DNA of 58,188 nt from an uncultured Bacteroides sp. Lineage in GTDB: Bacteria > Bacteroidota > Bacteroidia > Bacteroidales > Bacteroidaceae. Positions 1-7,320 of this stretch are shown piece by piece; the stretch's first letter is position 1, and the number at the start of each line of letters is the position of its first letter. The DNA is taken from contig CALUOR010000023.1 of the NCBI GenBank assembly GCA_944322285.1, positions 1 to 58,188 of the forward strand, in the 5' to 3' direction. The translations under genes and the position numbers were made by a program. The notes below the pieces were generated by a model. The model searched no databases, had not been told where the DNA came from, and saw only the letters and a list, made by a program, of their open reading frames with translations.

Positions 1-34
1 GGAAGTACACTTTTAGTACGCCCGATAAAAAGAA

Positions 35-68
35 AAACCCTTGATAATCAGTTGATTACCAAGGGTTT
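35..68 (-). terminator. Intrinsic terminator of tRNA-Leu
   Basis: A 9-bp perfect stem (AAACCCTTG / CAAGGGTTT) is followed, on the minus strand, by a T-rich tail reading TTCTTTTT. It lies just 3' of the tRNA-Leu gene and is oriented to end its transcript. Confidence 0.85.
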
Positions 69-72
69 GAAG

Positions 73-156
73 TACCCAGACCCGGGGTCGAACCGGGATG
101 GAAGTGAATCCACTGGTGTTTGAGACCAGCGCGTCTACCGATTCCGCCATCTGGGC
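73..156 (-). tRNA. tRNA-Leu (CAA)
   Basis: The minus strand folds as a class II tRNA of 84 nt. The acceptor arm pairs GCCCAGA with TCTGGGT. The D-arm region reads GGCGGAATCGGTAGACGC, the anticodon stem CTGGT/ACCAG encloses the loop CTCAAAC (anticodon CAA), and the T arm contains GGTTCGACCCC. The extended variable arm and the anticodon identify leucine. The discriminator is A at position 73. The CCA end is not encoded, so it must be added after transcription. Confidence 0.97.
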
Positions 157-179
157 AACTTGTTTTCTCAATTGCGGTG

Positions 180-209
180 CAAAGATACGGCTTTTTTTTA
201 TATCTGCAA
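180..209 (-). promoter_or_regulatory. Promoter of tRNA-Leu
   Basis: On the minus strand TTG (209-207), a 19-nt spacer and TATCTTTG (187-180) match the Bacteroidetes vegetative promoter. Transcription would start about 7 nt further on, some 17 nt before the mature tRNA 5' end. Confidence 0.75.
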
Positions 210-312
210 TAGTTTTCCAAGAAAAAATAAAAAAAAGATAGAATTTTAGGATGGGGTTTAGTTCATAATGAAATAATGATTACATTAGCAGAAATTTTAA
301 AAACAATAGAAT

Positions 313-1398
313 ATGGCTGTGAATAAGGATAATTACTGCGTGATTATGGGTGGAGGTATTGGTAGCCGATTTTGGCCTTTCAGCCGGAAGACTCTACCCA
401 AACAGTTTCTTGATTTCTTTGGCACGGGACGGTCGTTGCTCCAACAGACGTTTGACCGCTTCAAGAAAATTGTGCCCGTGGAGAATATTTTAGTGGTTAC
501 TAACGACATGTATGCGGACTTGACTCGAAAACAACTGCCGGAACTAGCACCCGAGCAGATTCTCTTGGAGCCTACACGCCGAAATACGGCGCCGTGCATC
601 GCATGGGCTGCATACCACATTCGTGCGTTGAACCCTCAGGCTAATATTGTAGTGGCTCCTTCTGACCATCTGATATTGAAAGAGGACGATTTCTTGAGTG
701 CTATTCAGAAAGGACTTGAATTTGTGTCACAGAATGATAAGTTGCTGACACTGGGCATCAAACCCAACCGCCCCGAGACAGGGTATGGTTACATTCAAAT
801 AGCGGAATCTATAGGCGATAACTTCTACAAAGTAAAGACATTCACAGAAAAACCGGAACTGGAATTGGCTAAGGTCTTTGTGGATAGTGGTGAGTTCTAT
901 TGGAATTCCGGTTTGTTTATGTGGAATGTGAATACGATTATTCGGGCGGGTGAGTTGCTGCTGCCCGAGTTAGCTGCTAAATTAGAACCTGGCGTTGGTG
1001 TATATGGTACACCGGAGGAAAAACAATTTATTGATGAGAATTTTCCCGCTTGTCCCAATGTGTCTATTGATTTTGGTGTTATGGAGAAGGCGGACAATGT
1101 ATATGTCTCGTTAGGTGATTTCGGGTGGTCTGACTTGGGTACATGGAGTTCGCTATACGACCTATCACCTAAGGATGAAGCCGGGAATGTGGCTCTGAAA
1201 TGTCAGTCGTTGCTTTACAATTGTAAAGACAATATTTTGGTGCTTCCGGAAAACAAATTGGTTGTCGTTGACGGCCTTGAAGGATATCTGATTGCTGAGG
1301 CAGATGATGTGCTTCTTATCTGTAAAAAGGATGAAGAACATGCGATACGTAAGTATGTGAACGATACCCAAATTAAGATGGGGGATGAGTATATTTGA
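313..1398 (+). CDS. Mannose-1-phosphate guanylyltransferase
   Basis: Cytoplasmic nucleotidyltransferase making GDP-mannose from mannose-1-phosphate and GTP, the precursor for GDP-fucose and for mannosylated glycans and capsules. Length 361 aa, typical of the single-domain form without the phosphomannose isomerase half. Visible motifs are the nucleotide-binding signature GGGIGSRFWPFSR (residues 13-25) followed by LPKQF, FTEKP (177-181), and EFYWNSGLF (194-202). The gene stands alone on the plus strand and converges with the ispG operon at a shared terminator. The start ATG at 313 fits the N-terminal beta strand directly before the GGG motif. Whether it serves capsule, LPS or fucosylation cannot be told from this context. 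Confidence 0.93.
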   Translation: MAVNKDNYCVIMGGGIGSRFWPFSRKTLPKQFLDFFGTGRSLLQQTFDRFKKIVPVENILVVTNDMYADLTRKQLPELAPEQILLEPTRRNTAPCIAWAAYHIRALNPQANIVVAPSDHLILKEDDFLSAIQKGLEFVSQNDKLLTLGIKPNRPETGYGYIQIAESIGDNFYKVKTFTEKPELELAKVFVDSGEFYWNSGLFMWNVNTIIRAGELLLPELAAKLEPGVGVYGTPEEKQFIDENFPACPNVSIDFGVMEKADNVYVSLGDFGWSDLGTWSSLYDLSPKDEAGNVALKCQSLLYNCKDNILVLPENKLVVVDGLEGYLIAEADDVLLICKKDEEHAIRKYVNDTQIKMGDEYI

Positions 1399-1420
1399 TA
1401 ATATATAATATGGTATAGAG

Positions 1421-1460
1421 AAACAGGGAAGTTGCAATTAGTATTGTAGCTTCCCTGTTT
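1421..1460. terminator. Bidirectional terminator between two convergent genes
   Basis: An 11-bp perfect inverted repeat (AAACAGGGAAG / CTTCCCTGTTT) with an 18-nt loop lies between the convergent mannose-1-phosphate guanylyltransferase and ispG genes. T or A runs on both sides let it act in both directions. Confidence 0.85.
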
Positions 1461-1463
1461 TAA

Positions 1464-3323
1464 TTATCGGTAATCACCGTTGACTTTGATTAATTCGATG
1501 AGTTTTTCTACAGCTTCTTCTTCCGGAATATTCTTTTCGATACACTCTTTCTTTTTATAGAGGCTGACTTTGCCTCGTCCGGCTCCTACGTAGCCATAAT
1601 CGGCGTCTGCCATTTCCCCGGGCCCATTTACGATACAGCCCATGATGCCTATCTTCAGTCCTTTTAAATGTGAAGTAGCGGCTTTGATGCGGGCGATAGT
1701 GGTTTGCAAGTCATACAAGGTACGGCCGCATCCGGGACAAGAGATATATTCGGTTTTGCTGATGCGTAGACGTCCGGCTTGTAAAATGCCAAAAGCAATG
1801 GCGTCTACTTCTGTCTGAGAGATGCCTGGCTTGTCCGGTGTGACAGGATTTTGGTTGAACAAAAAAATGCCATCGCACAATCCGTCGAAAATGAGTGCGC
1901 CCATATCGGCAGCCGATTTTATCTGTAGATTCTCAATTTCGCTTTCGGAATAATGCTGGAAGAAGACAAGAGGATTCTTTAGCCCCTCCTGCATCAGTTG
2001 GTGTGCCAACGCACGTTGTTCGCCCAAACGGTTGGAGTGATTGCTTTGTGCAATGAGAACAATCTCCGGATGAAACTTCAAGCAGGCCAATACTTCGTCA
2101 TTCAATCCCATATAGGTGATGAAGAGAAACTTTAAAGTGCTCTTGTACGCTGTCAAGAACGGGAGTTGGTCGGGTTTAAAGGCCGGCCAGGTGTCAGGCG
2201 TACCGTTCCAAATGTCGGCATCAACTATGTATTGGATACCCGGTTGAAGTGTGTCGGGCAAGTTGTGTCCGGTGTAGACATAATCAGGAATGAACTCGGG
2301 ATGACAAGTCTGGTCTTTGTCCAAACGGGCAGTTACAACTACAGGAGTTTGGTCGCCTCCGATGTTATGGACAGGAGTTGTAGCTCGCCGAACCGGTGAC
2401 AGATAGTTGAAATCCTGCACTTGCGGGGCGGGGATATAGGGGTGTCCCTTGCGAGACGTAATATAGTCCACCAATTTACGTGCCACGGGTATTTCAGCCT
2501 CCGGAGCCTCACTGAGTGAGACGCGGATAGTATCCCCCAATCCGTCGGCCAACAATGCGCCGATACCTAAAGCGGATTTGATACGTCCGTCTTCTCCATC
2601 CCCGGCTTCCGTTACGCCCAAGTGTAACGGGAAGTGCATCCCTGCCTTTTCCATCGTAGCTGCTAACAGGCGGACGGTACGTACCATTATTACCGTGTTC
2701 GACGCTTTGATGGAGATGACTACATTCGTAAATTTTTCATCTACGCAGATACGTAGGAACTCCATGCACGACTCCACCATGCCTTCGGGCGTGTCGCCGT
2801 AACGGGACATGATACGGTCGGATAGCGAGCCATGGTTAACTCCGATACGTATGGCTGTATGATTTTCTTTGCAGATGTTCAGGAAAGGGACAAAACGGTC
2901 GCGAATCTTTTGCAGTTCTCGCGCATATTCTTCATCAGTGTACTCCAAATGCTTGAAAGTGCGGGCGGCGTCTACGTAGTTGCCTGGATTGATGCGCACT
3001 TTTTCCGCATAAAAAGCTGCTACATCGGCCACTTTCGGATTGAAGTGTACATCAGCGATGAGTGGTACCTGATAGCCGTCTTGTCGCAGGGCGGCATTGA
3101 TGTTCTTCAGGTTTTCGGCTTCCTTTACTCCCTGCGTTGTAAGCCGTACGTACTCACCACCGGCATCCACAATGCGTTTGGCTTGCGCCACACAAGCTTC
3201 TGTATCCTGCGTGGCGGTATTGGTCATGCTTTGTACACGGATGGGGTTGTCGCCTCCCATAGGAGTACCCCCGATTTGTACGACCGATGTTTCCCGACGG
3301 GAATAGTTGAATAAATCCACCAT
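1464..3323 (-). CDS. ispG: 4-hydroxy-3-methylbut-2-enyl diphosphate synthase (long form)
   Basis: [4Fe-4S] enzyme of the MEP isoprenoid pathway, converting MEcPP to HMBPP. At 619 aa it is the long IspG form, in which an extra domain separates the N-terminal TIM barrel from the C-terminal cluster domain; this form is known from Bacteroidetes, Chlamydiae and plants. The N-terminal signature is MGGDNPIRVQSMTNT (residues 22-36). Cluster ligands are visible as CPGC (C529, C532), C563 in GCIVNGPGE, and E570. The gene is the last of the rpoN-PAP2-gcvH-purE-ispG run. Its ATG follows the purE stop with no gap (TAAATG), so translation is probably coupled. Confidence 0.96.
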   Translation of the reverse strand: MVDLFNYSRRETSVVQIGGTPMGGDNPIRVQSMTNTATQDTEACVAQAKRIVDAGGEYVRLTTQGVKEAENLKNINAALRQDGYQVPLIADVHFNPKVADVAAFYAEKVRINPGNYVDAARTFKHLEYTDEEYARELQKIRDRFVPFLNICKENHTAIRIGVNHGSLSDRIMSRYGDTPEGMVESCMEFLRICVDEKFTNVVISIKASNTVIMVRTVRLLAATMEKAGMHFPLHLGVTEAGDGEDGRIKSALGIGALLADGLGDTIRVSLSEAPEAEIPVARKLVDYITSRKGHPYIPAPQVQDFNYLSPVRRATTPVHNIGGDQTPVVVTARLDKDQTCHPEFIPDYVYTGHNLPDTLQPGIQYIVDADIWNGTPDTWPAFKPDQLPFLTAYKSTLKFLFITYMGLNDEVLACLKFHPEIVLIAQSNHSNRLGEQRALAHQLMQEGLKNPLVFFQHYSESEIENLQIKSAADMGALIFDGLCDGIFLFNQNPVTPDKPGISQTEVDAIAFGILQAGRLRISKTEYISCPGCGRTLYDLQTTIARIKAATSHLKGLKIGIMGCIVNGPGEMADADYGYVGAGRGKVSLYKKKECIEKNIPEEEAVEKLIELIKVNGDYR

Positions 3324-3833
3324 TTAGTTCGTCTTATATTCGTATTTCACTTCTTTCAGGTCGGCATTGGCTTTGGTGATTTTCTTCTTCAAGCCTTCTT
3401 TGTATTCGGCAAAAGCTTGAGCCAATGTCGTGTCATTCAGCGCCAACATTTGTACGGCCAAGATAGCCGCATTCATGGCACCATTGATGGCTACAGTCGC
3501 TACGGGAATGCCTGGAGGCATCTGAATGATGGAGTAGAGAGCGTCCACACCGTCCAATACGGAACCTTTGATAGGAACACCTATGACAGGAAGTGTTGTA
3601 TTGGCTGCTATGACGCCGGGCAAAGCGGCTGCCATTCCTGCGGCAGCAATGATGACTTTAATGCCACGGTTGGCGGCATTCTTGGCAAATTCTTCCACGG
3701 CTTCCGGTGTACGGTGGGCCGAGAGGGCGTTTATTTCAAACGGGATATGAAAGTCATTGAGCAGTTGCGCGGCCTTTTCCATAACAGGAAGGTCGGAAGT
3801 GCTACCCATAATAATGCTTACTAATGGAGTCAT
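3324..3833 (-). CDS. purE: N5-carboxyaminoimidazole ribonucleotide mutase
   Basis: Class I PurE, 169 aa, rearranging N5-CAIR to CAIR in de novo purine synthesis. Visible motifs are GSTSD (residues 10-14), SAHRTP (38-43), AAGMAAALPG and the C-terminal NGAMNAAILAVQ helix. No PurK-like gene is adjacent. The stop codon abuts the ispG start, and the ~100 bp upstream, towards gcvH, hold a small repeat block. The pairing of a purine gene with an isoprenoid gene is most simply explained by operon packing. Confidence 0.96.
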   Translation of the reverse strand: MTPLVSIIMGSTSDLPVMEKAAQLLNDFHIPFEINALSAHRTPEAVEEFAKNAANRGIKVIIAAAGMAAALPGVIAANTTLPVIGVPIKGSVLDGVDALYSIIQMPPGIPVATVAINGAMNAAILAVQMLALNDTTLAQAFAEYKEGLKKKITKANADLKEVKYEYKTN

Positions 3834-3843
3834 GTCTTTTTAA

Positions 3844-3927
3844 AATGAAGAATTAAGAATGAAGAATTAAGAATGAAGAGTAGCAGATTGGCCTAATTTC
3901 ATCATTCCTAATTCTTCATTCTTTATT
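3844..3927. repeat. Tandem 14-mer with inverted partner arm
   Basis: Two and a half copies of AATGAAGAATTAAG (3844-3878) face a partly complementary arm around TAATTCTTCATTC (3901-3927), so the purE-gcvH gap can fold into an A+T hairpin. The same words recur in the larger element at 18981-19315, which suggests a dispersed intergenic repeat family. Confidence 0.7.
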
Positions 3928-3932
3928 TAACT

Positions 3933-4313
3933 TTATTCGTTAATAAGTGCTTTGTAGGCCTCTGCGTCGAGCAAGCAGTCGAAATCGGCATCCGCGGCAG
4001 GTTTCATCTTGATAATCCAACCTTCGCCATAGGGGTCTTGGTTCACCAATTCGGGATGGTCAGCCAACGCTTCATTTTGTTCGAGCACTTCGCCGGATAC
4101 GGGAATGAAGAGATCGGAAATGGTTTTCACTACTTCGATGGTGCCGAACGTGTCGCCGGCAGACAGCGTTTCGCCTTCGGTCTGCACGTCTACAAACACG
4201 ATGTCGCCTAACTGGTCTTGCGCATAGTCGGTGATACCTACATAGGCGATGTCGCCTTCTTGACGTATCCATTCATGGTCTTTTGTGTACTTAACATTTG
4301 AAGGAAAGTTCAT
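3933..4313 (-). CDS. gcvH: Glycine cleavage system H protein
   Basis: Lipoyl carrier protein of the glycine cleavage complex; it shuttles the aminomethyl group between the P, T and L proteins. Length 126 aa, as usual for GcvH. The lipoyl-lysine motif reads [10 protein letters not shown] with the modified lysine at about residue 63, followed by the conserved PVSGEV. The N-terminal YTKDHEWI is also characteristic. The partner genes gcvT and gcvP are not in this window. No glycine-riboswitch-like structure was recognised in the 50 bp in front of it. Confidence 0.97.
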   Translation of the reverse strand: MNFPSNVKYTKDHEWIRQEGDIAYVGITDYAQDQLGDIVFVDVQTEGETLSAGDTFGTIEVVKTISDLFIPVSGEVLEQNEALADHPELVNQDPYGEGWIIKMKPAADADFDCLLDAEAYKALINE

Positions 4314-4363
4314 AATTTTTAGTTTTTAAAGGTTGATACTATGTTAATTATATGTTTTTTAAT

Positions 4364-5053
4364 TCAATGGGAGAACAGTAAGTATCTGAGAAAGAGATAT
4401 AGACTGTTGGCTGCAGGATGAAGTACCATGAGTGCGCATCCTAAACCCACGGTAAATCCTGCTAGAACTTCGCCCAATGTATGGTGTCCCAATATGATGC
4501 GTGCCGTTCCTAATATACCCGCTATCAGAATAGTCAGGCAGAGCCACCAAACGGGGTTGTAGCCAAAGAGTGCACTGAATGCTACCAATCCGCCTATGAT
4601 GGCACCCGCACCGGCCATGTGTTCGCTCAATTTCCATCTCAGATTAACGATGATACAGATAATCATCATGAAGAGGGCGGACAGGATGATGCCGCTCATA
4701 TACCACGGTATGTTCAATCGGTTCATCATCAGTAGGCAGAACACGTAGGAGATAATGGTCAGTAAGAAAGGTACGTAGCGTTTTTTGCGTTCGCCTAGTT
4801 CGGCGGCGCTAAAGCCATTTATCTTTTTGAATACAAAAATGGAGAGCACCGGCAATAGAATGGTGAAGCAATAGACGATGCCCAGCACGATGAGCTTATA
4901 TGCCGTTGGCATAATGCTCAGGTACGAGAAAAGAAACAAGATGGCGAATGCCAGGAACGGGATGGAGAATGGCGTGAACAATAATGACACACCTCGTGCG
5001 ATCCTGATAAGCATCTTGGCTTCTTTAATATGTATTCTTCCGGATATTTCCAT
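4364..5053 (-). CDS. PAP2-family membrane phosphatase-like protein
   Basis: Integral membrane protein of 229 aa with about six hydrophobic segments. PAP2 signature elements can be placed: a basic motif KKRYVP (90-95), a weak second motif around KLSEHMAG (141-148) with its histidine, and ARIILGHHTLGEVLAG (184-199), matching the third SRxxxxxH...D motif with E for D and A for S. Family members hydrolyse lipid or undecaprenyl diphosphates at the membrane. The departures from consensus make the substrate, and perhaps activity, uncertain. It lies 29 bp downstream of rpoN in the same operon. Confidence 0.75.
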   Translation of the reverse strand: MEISGRIHIKEAKMLIRIARGVSLLFTPFSIPFLAFAILFLFSYLSIMPTAYKLIVLGIVYCFTILLPVLSIFVFKKINGFSAAELGERKKRYVPFLLTIISYVFCLLMMNRLNIPWYMSGIILSALFMMIICIIVNLRWKLSEHMAGAGAIIGGLVAFSALFGYNPVWWLCLTILIAGILGTARIILGHHTLGEVLAGFTVGLGCALMVLHPAANSLYLFLRYLLFSH

Positions 5054-5082
5054 TGCGATATTCGTCTCCGTTATTCATTTGT

Positions 5083-6576
5083 TTATTTTCGTAGCCGTGC
5101 TACGGGTATATTCATCTGCTGACGGTATTTGGCCACTGTACGTCGTGCGATGGGATAACCTTTTTGGGCCATCATTTCCGTCAGTTCGTCATCGGTATAA
5201 GGACTCTTCTTGTCCTCGTTATCAATGCATTCTTTCAGGGCTTTGCGTATTTCGCGCACAGACATTTCTTCACCATCGTCTTTGGTATATCCATCGCTGA
5301 AGAAGAATTTAAGTGGATAGATGCCGAAGTTGGTCTGTACATACTTGCTGTTACTTACACGGGATACGGTGGAGATGTCCAAGCCTGCCCGTTCGGCCAC
5401 GTCCTTTAGAATCATCGGCTTCAGCAACGATTCATCTCCTTCTTGGAAGAATGGACGTTGCAAGTCGATGATGGCCTGCATGGTCTTCATCAATGTGTTT
5501 TGGCGTTGCTTTATGGCATCGATGAAACCTTGGGCGGCGTCAATCTTTTGCTTAAGGAACATCAAAGCTTCGCGAGACTCCTTGCTTTGGTTGGCTTTGT
5601 TCTTGGTATGTTCCTCTACCATGTCCGAGAAGTCGCGACTGATGCGTAACTCGGGCAGGTTAGGGTTGTTCAGTGACAAGTGTATGGTGCCGTCATCGTC
5701 TGTATCTACAATGAAGTCCGGCACTATCTGTTGCATGTTTCGGCCTACCGTCTCACCCATGGAGGCTCCCGGACGCGGGTTGAGTTTGCACAATTCCTTG
5801 ATGGCCCGCTCCAATTCTGTTTCGCTGATGTTCAGCTTTTGTTGTATTTTGTCCCAATGCTTGCGTGTGAATTCTTCGTAGCATTGCTCAATGATGCCTG
5901 TCTCCAGCTTAAGTAGCTTTTCATCTTTTTTGCCTGGTTGCTCAACTTTGCGATGGAGCTGAATCAGCAAGCATTCGCGCAGGTTGCGTGCTCCCAATCC
6001 GGGCGGGTCGAAGTCTTGTATTACTTTTAATACCTTTTCTAGTTCGTTAGGCGAGGTTTCTATGCCGGAGTAGATGGCCAGTTCGTCACAAATGCTATCT
6101 AAGGGCTTGCGGAGCAACCCGTCATCGTCCAACGAACCTATCAGATATTCGGCCAATTGGCGTTGGTGCTCGTTCAGCGCATGTTCGCCTAATTGTTCTT
6201 TCAGGGTTTCGTAGAATGATGTGGCATCGGCAAAGGGGATGTCCTCTGCCTGCTCGTCCTTACTGCGGTTGTTTTCCTGCAATTTATAGTCGGGTATGTC
6301 GTCTTCGTTCAGATAATCGCTCAGCGAATCATAGTCGGTGTTTCCTCCGTCTTCGGCACTGATGTTTGATTCCTCGGGGTTGGCATAATCATCTTCCTCG
6401 TGGGTATTTTCATGTCCTTCTTCCAAGGCGGGATTTTCCAGCAACTCGCCCCGTACCCTGTCTTCCAGTTCTACGGTGGGCAATTCCAGCAACTTCACTA
6501 CCATAATTTGTTGGGGTGAAAGGGTCTGTACCTGTTGCTGCGTCTGGGTTTGTATTTGTTTTGAACTTTGAGCCAT
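5083..6576 (-). CDS. rpoN: RNA polymerase sigma-54 factor
   Basis: Alternative sigma factor that recognises -24/-12 promoters and needs AAA+ enhancer-binding proteins. 497 aa. The N-terminal glutamine-rich region I (QTQTQQQVQTLSPQQ, 9-23) includes the activator-responsive part, an acidic region II follows, and the core-binding and DNA-binding domains lead to the RpoN box ARRTVAKYR (477-485) near the C-terminus. A promoter matching the housekeeping sigma consensus lies just upstream. It is the first gene of the run that ends with ispG. No sigma-54 activator gene is visible in the window. Confidence 0.97.
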   Translation of the reverse strand: MAQSSKQIQTQTQQQVQTLSPQQIMVVKLLELPTVELEDRVRGELLENPALEEGHENTHEEDDYANPEESNISAEDGGNTDYDSLSDYLNEDDIPDYKLQENNRSKDEQAEDIPFADATSFYETLKEQLGEHALNEHQRQLAEYLIGSLDDDGLLRKPLDSICDELAIYSGIETSPNELEKVLKVIQDFDPPGLGARNLRECLLIQLHRKVEQPGKKDEKLLKLETGIIEQCYEEFTRKHWDKIQQKLNISETELERAIKELCKLNPRPGASMGETVGRNMQQIVPDFIVDTDDDGTIHLSLNNPNLPELRISRDFSDMVEEHTKNKANQSKESREALMFLKQKIDAAQGFIDAIKQRQNTLMKTMQAIIDLQRPFFQEGDESLLKPMILKDVAERAGLDISTVSRVSNSKYVQTNFGIYPLKFFFSDGYTKDDGEEMSVREIRKALKECIDNEDKKSPYTDDELTEMMAQKGYPIARRTVAKYRQQMNIPVARLRK

Positions 6577-6597
6577 ACTTTTTCTTGGTTTACGCTA

Positions 6598-6628
6598 CAA
6601 AAGTAGTGAATAGTTCGGTAACTCGAAA
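6598..6628 (-). promoter_or_regulatory. Promoter of the rpoN operon
   Basis: Minus-strand TTTC (6628-6625), 19-nt spacer and TACTTTTG (6605-6598) match the Bacteroidetes promoter. The predicted start lies roughly 15 nt before the rpoN ATG. Confidence 0.65.
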
Positions 6629-6690
6629 TCTTCTTCCCGATATTTCGTGCGAAAAGGGGATGATTTAAGAAAAAAGGATAAGAGAAAAAA

Positions 6691-6722
6691 GAAGAGGGTG
6701 CGTTTTGCGGCGCACCCTCTTC
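6691..6722 (-). terminator. Terminator of the micro-ORF transcript
   Basis: A strong 12-bp G+C-rich stem (GAAGAGGGTGCG / CGCACCCTCTTC) is followed on the minus strand by TTTTTTCTCTT. It ends the transcript starting near 7066 and insulates rpoN. Confidence 0.85.
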
Positions 6723-6759
6723 CGTTATAAATACCATTTAATAATTCGCGTTGTCAATG

Positions 6760-6849
6760 TTATCTTTCGCTTCCATATCCCATGGAAAGCATTTCGCTTT
6801 CGCCCATGACGGCTAAAGCGTTGATTAAATAAACAAATAGCTTTTTCAT
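6760..6849 (-). CDS. Possible 29-aa peptide, unknown function
   Basis: Not recognised. The minus-strand ORF starts ATG AAA AAG at 6849 and encodes 29 residues: a short hydrophobic N-terminal stretch (MKKLFVYLINALAVMG) followed by a polar, methionine-rich tail (ESEMLSMGYGSER). There is no clear Shine-Dalgarno but an A/T-rich leader, as usual in Bacteroides. It lies 71 nt after the 24-codon ORF on the same predicted transcript and 38 nt before its terminator. It may be a membrane-associated peptide or a secreted signal; it may also not be translated, if the transcript is a regulatory RNA. Confidence 0.45.
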   Translation of the reverse strand: MKKLFVYLINALAVMGESEMLSMGYGSER

Positions 6850-6920
6850 AATTAATCCAAATTTTAAATTAACACCTGAAAAACTAAAACTCTCGCTAAT
6901 CAAATGGGTATTATGAATGC

Positions 6921-6995
6921 TTAGAGCATTACATAACCCCAGATGTTCTTGTCAGCCTTGCTGACGTTCTTGAAAATTTTCTTTAACATTTTCAT
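6921..6995 (-). CDS. Possible 24-aa cationic amphipathic peptide
   Basis: Not recognised. The minus-strand ORF starts at 6995 and encodes MKMLKKIFKNVSKAD followed by KNIWGYVML, a short, lysine-rich, potentially amphipathic helix with a hydrophobic tail. It is preceded by a perfect AGGAGG (7009-7004) 8 nt from the ATG, uncommon for Bacteroides genes, which rarely rely on Shine-Dalgarno pairing. The coding stretch contains a tight hairpin (GTCAGC-CTT-GCTGAC, 6951-6965), and another (AATGCT-TAG-AGCATT, 6916-6930) overlaps the stop codon. A leader peptide, toxin-like peptide or small membrane regulator are all possible. Confidence 0.5.
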   Translation of the reverse strand: MKMLKKIFKNVSKADKNIWGYVML

Positions 6996-7003
6996 TTTCT
7001 AAT

Positions 7004-7009
7004 CCTCCT
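7004..7009 (-). promoter_or_regulatory. Strong Shine-Dalgarno of the 24-codon ORF
   Basis: AGGAGG, 8 nt upstream of the ATG at 6995. It is the best ribosome-binding site noticed in the window and is the main reason to think the ORF is translated. Confidence 0.65.
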
Positions 7010-7072
7010 AAAAACAATCTTGTTATCCTATTGAAAACTCTTGAAATCTCATTGATTTCATGTTTTACAACA

Positions 7073-7102
7073 CAAAAATAGGGCCTTTTTCTGAAATAAC
7101 AA
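7073..7102 (-). promoter_or_regulatory. Promoter of the micro-ORF transcript
   Basis: On the minus strand TTG (7102-7100), a 19-nt spacer and TATTTTTG (7080-7073) match the Bacteroidetes consensus. The predicted start is near 7066, giving a transcript of about 380 nt to the terminator at 6691. Confidence 0.7.
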
Positions 7103-7122
7103 GGGGAATGAGTAAGAAAAAC

Positions 7123-7156
7123 ATGTTATATAACATATTTCTTGACCTGCGTCAAG
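7123..7156. promoter_or_regulatory. Two palindromes upstream of the micro-ORF promoter
   Basis: ATGTTATATAACAT (7123-7136) is a perfect palindrome, and CTTGAC-CTGC-GTCAAG (7141-7156) is a perfect 6-bp inverted repeat with a 4-nt gap. The latter has the TTGAC-N4-GTCAA layout of a CRP/FNR-type operator. Their centres are about 63 and 82 nt upstream of the predicted start, positions suited to an activator. Confidence 0.5.
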
Positions 7157-7272
7157 ATTTCGAGTTATTGGACATGTTGAACTCTGCCAAATTAGCGGAT
7201 AATCGTTGATTTTTGTCAGTCATCTGCCAAAGATGGCAGGAAAGGCAGGGGAGCGTATGAAGAAAAACAGAA

Positions 7273-7294
7273 AAGGACGCCCGAAGACGTCCTT
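7273..7294 (-). terminator. Terminator of pepD
   Basis: Stem AAGGACG/CGTCCTT with an 8-nt loop, followed on the minus strand by a T-rich tract (TTTTCTGTTTTTC). It lies 27 nt after the pepD stop. Confidence 0.8.
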
Positions 7295-7320
7295 CTCTTA
7301 TACCATATTATATATAACGT

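Noticed and set aside
2832-3314. Plus-strand reading frame of 160 codons opposite ispG
   Set aside because: Lies fully within the well-supported ispG gene; typical antisense shadow without start context.
4072-4272. Arginine/histidine-rich 66-codon frame overlapping gcvH
   Set aside because: Out-of-frame reading of gcvH on the same strand; composition is a frame artefact.
4314-4363. Glycine riboswitch upstream of gcvH
   Set aside because: The gap is only 50 bp, A/T-rich, and has no aptamer-like structure; the gene is inside an operon.
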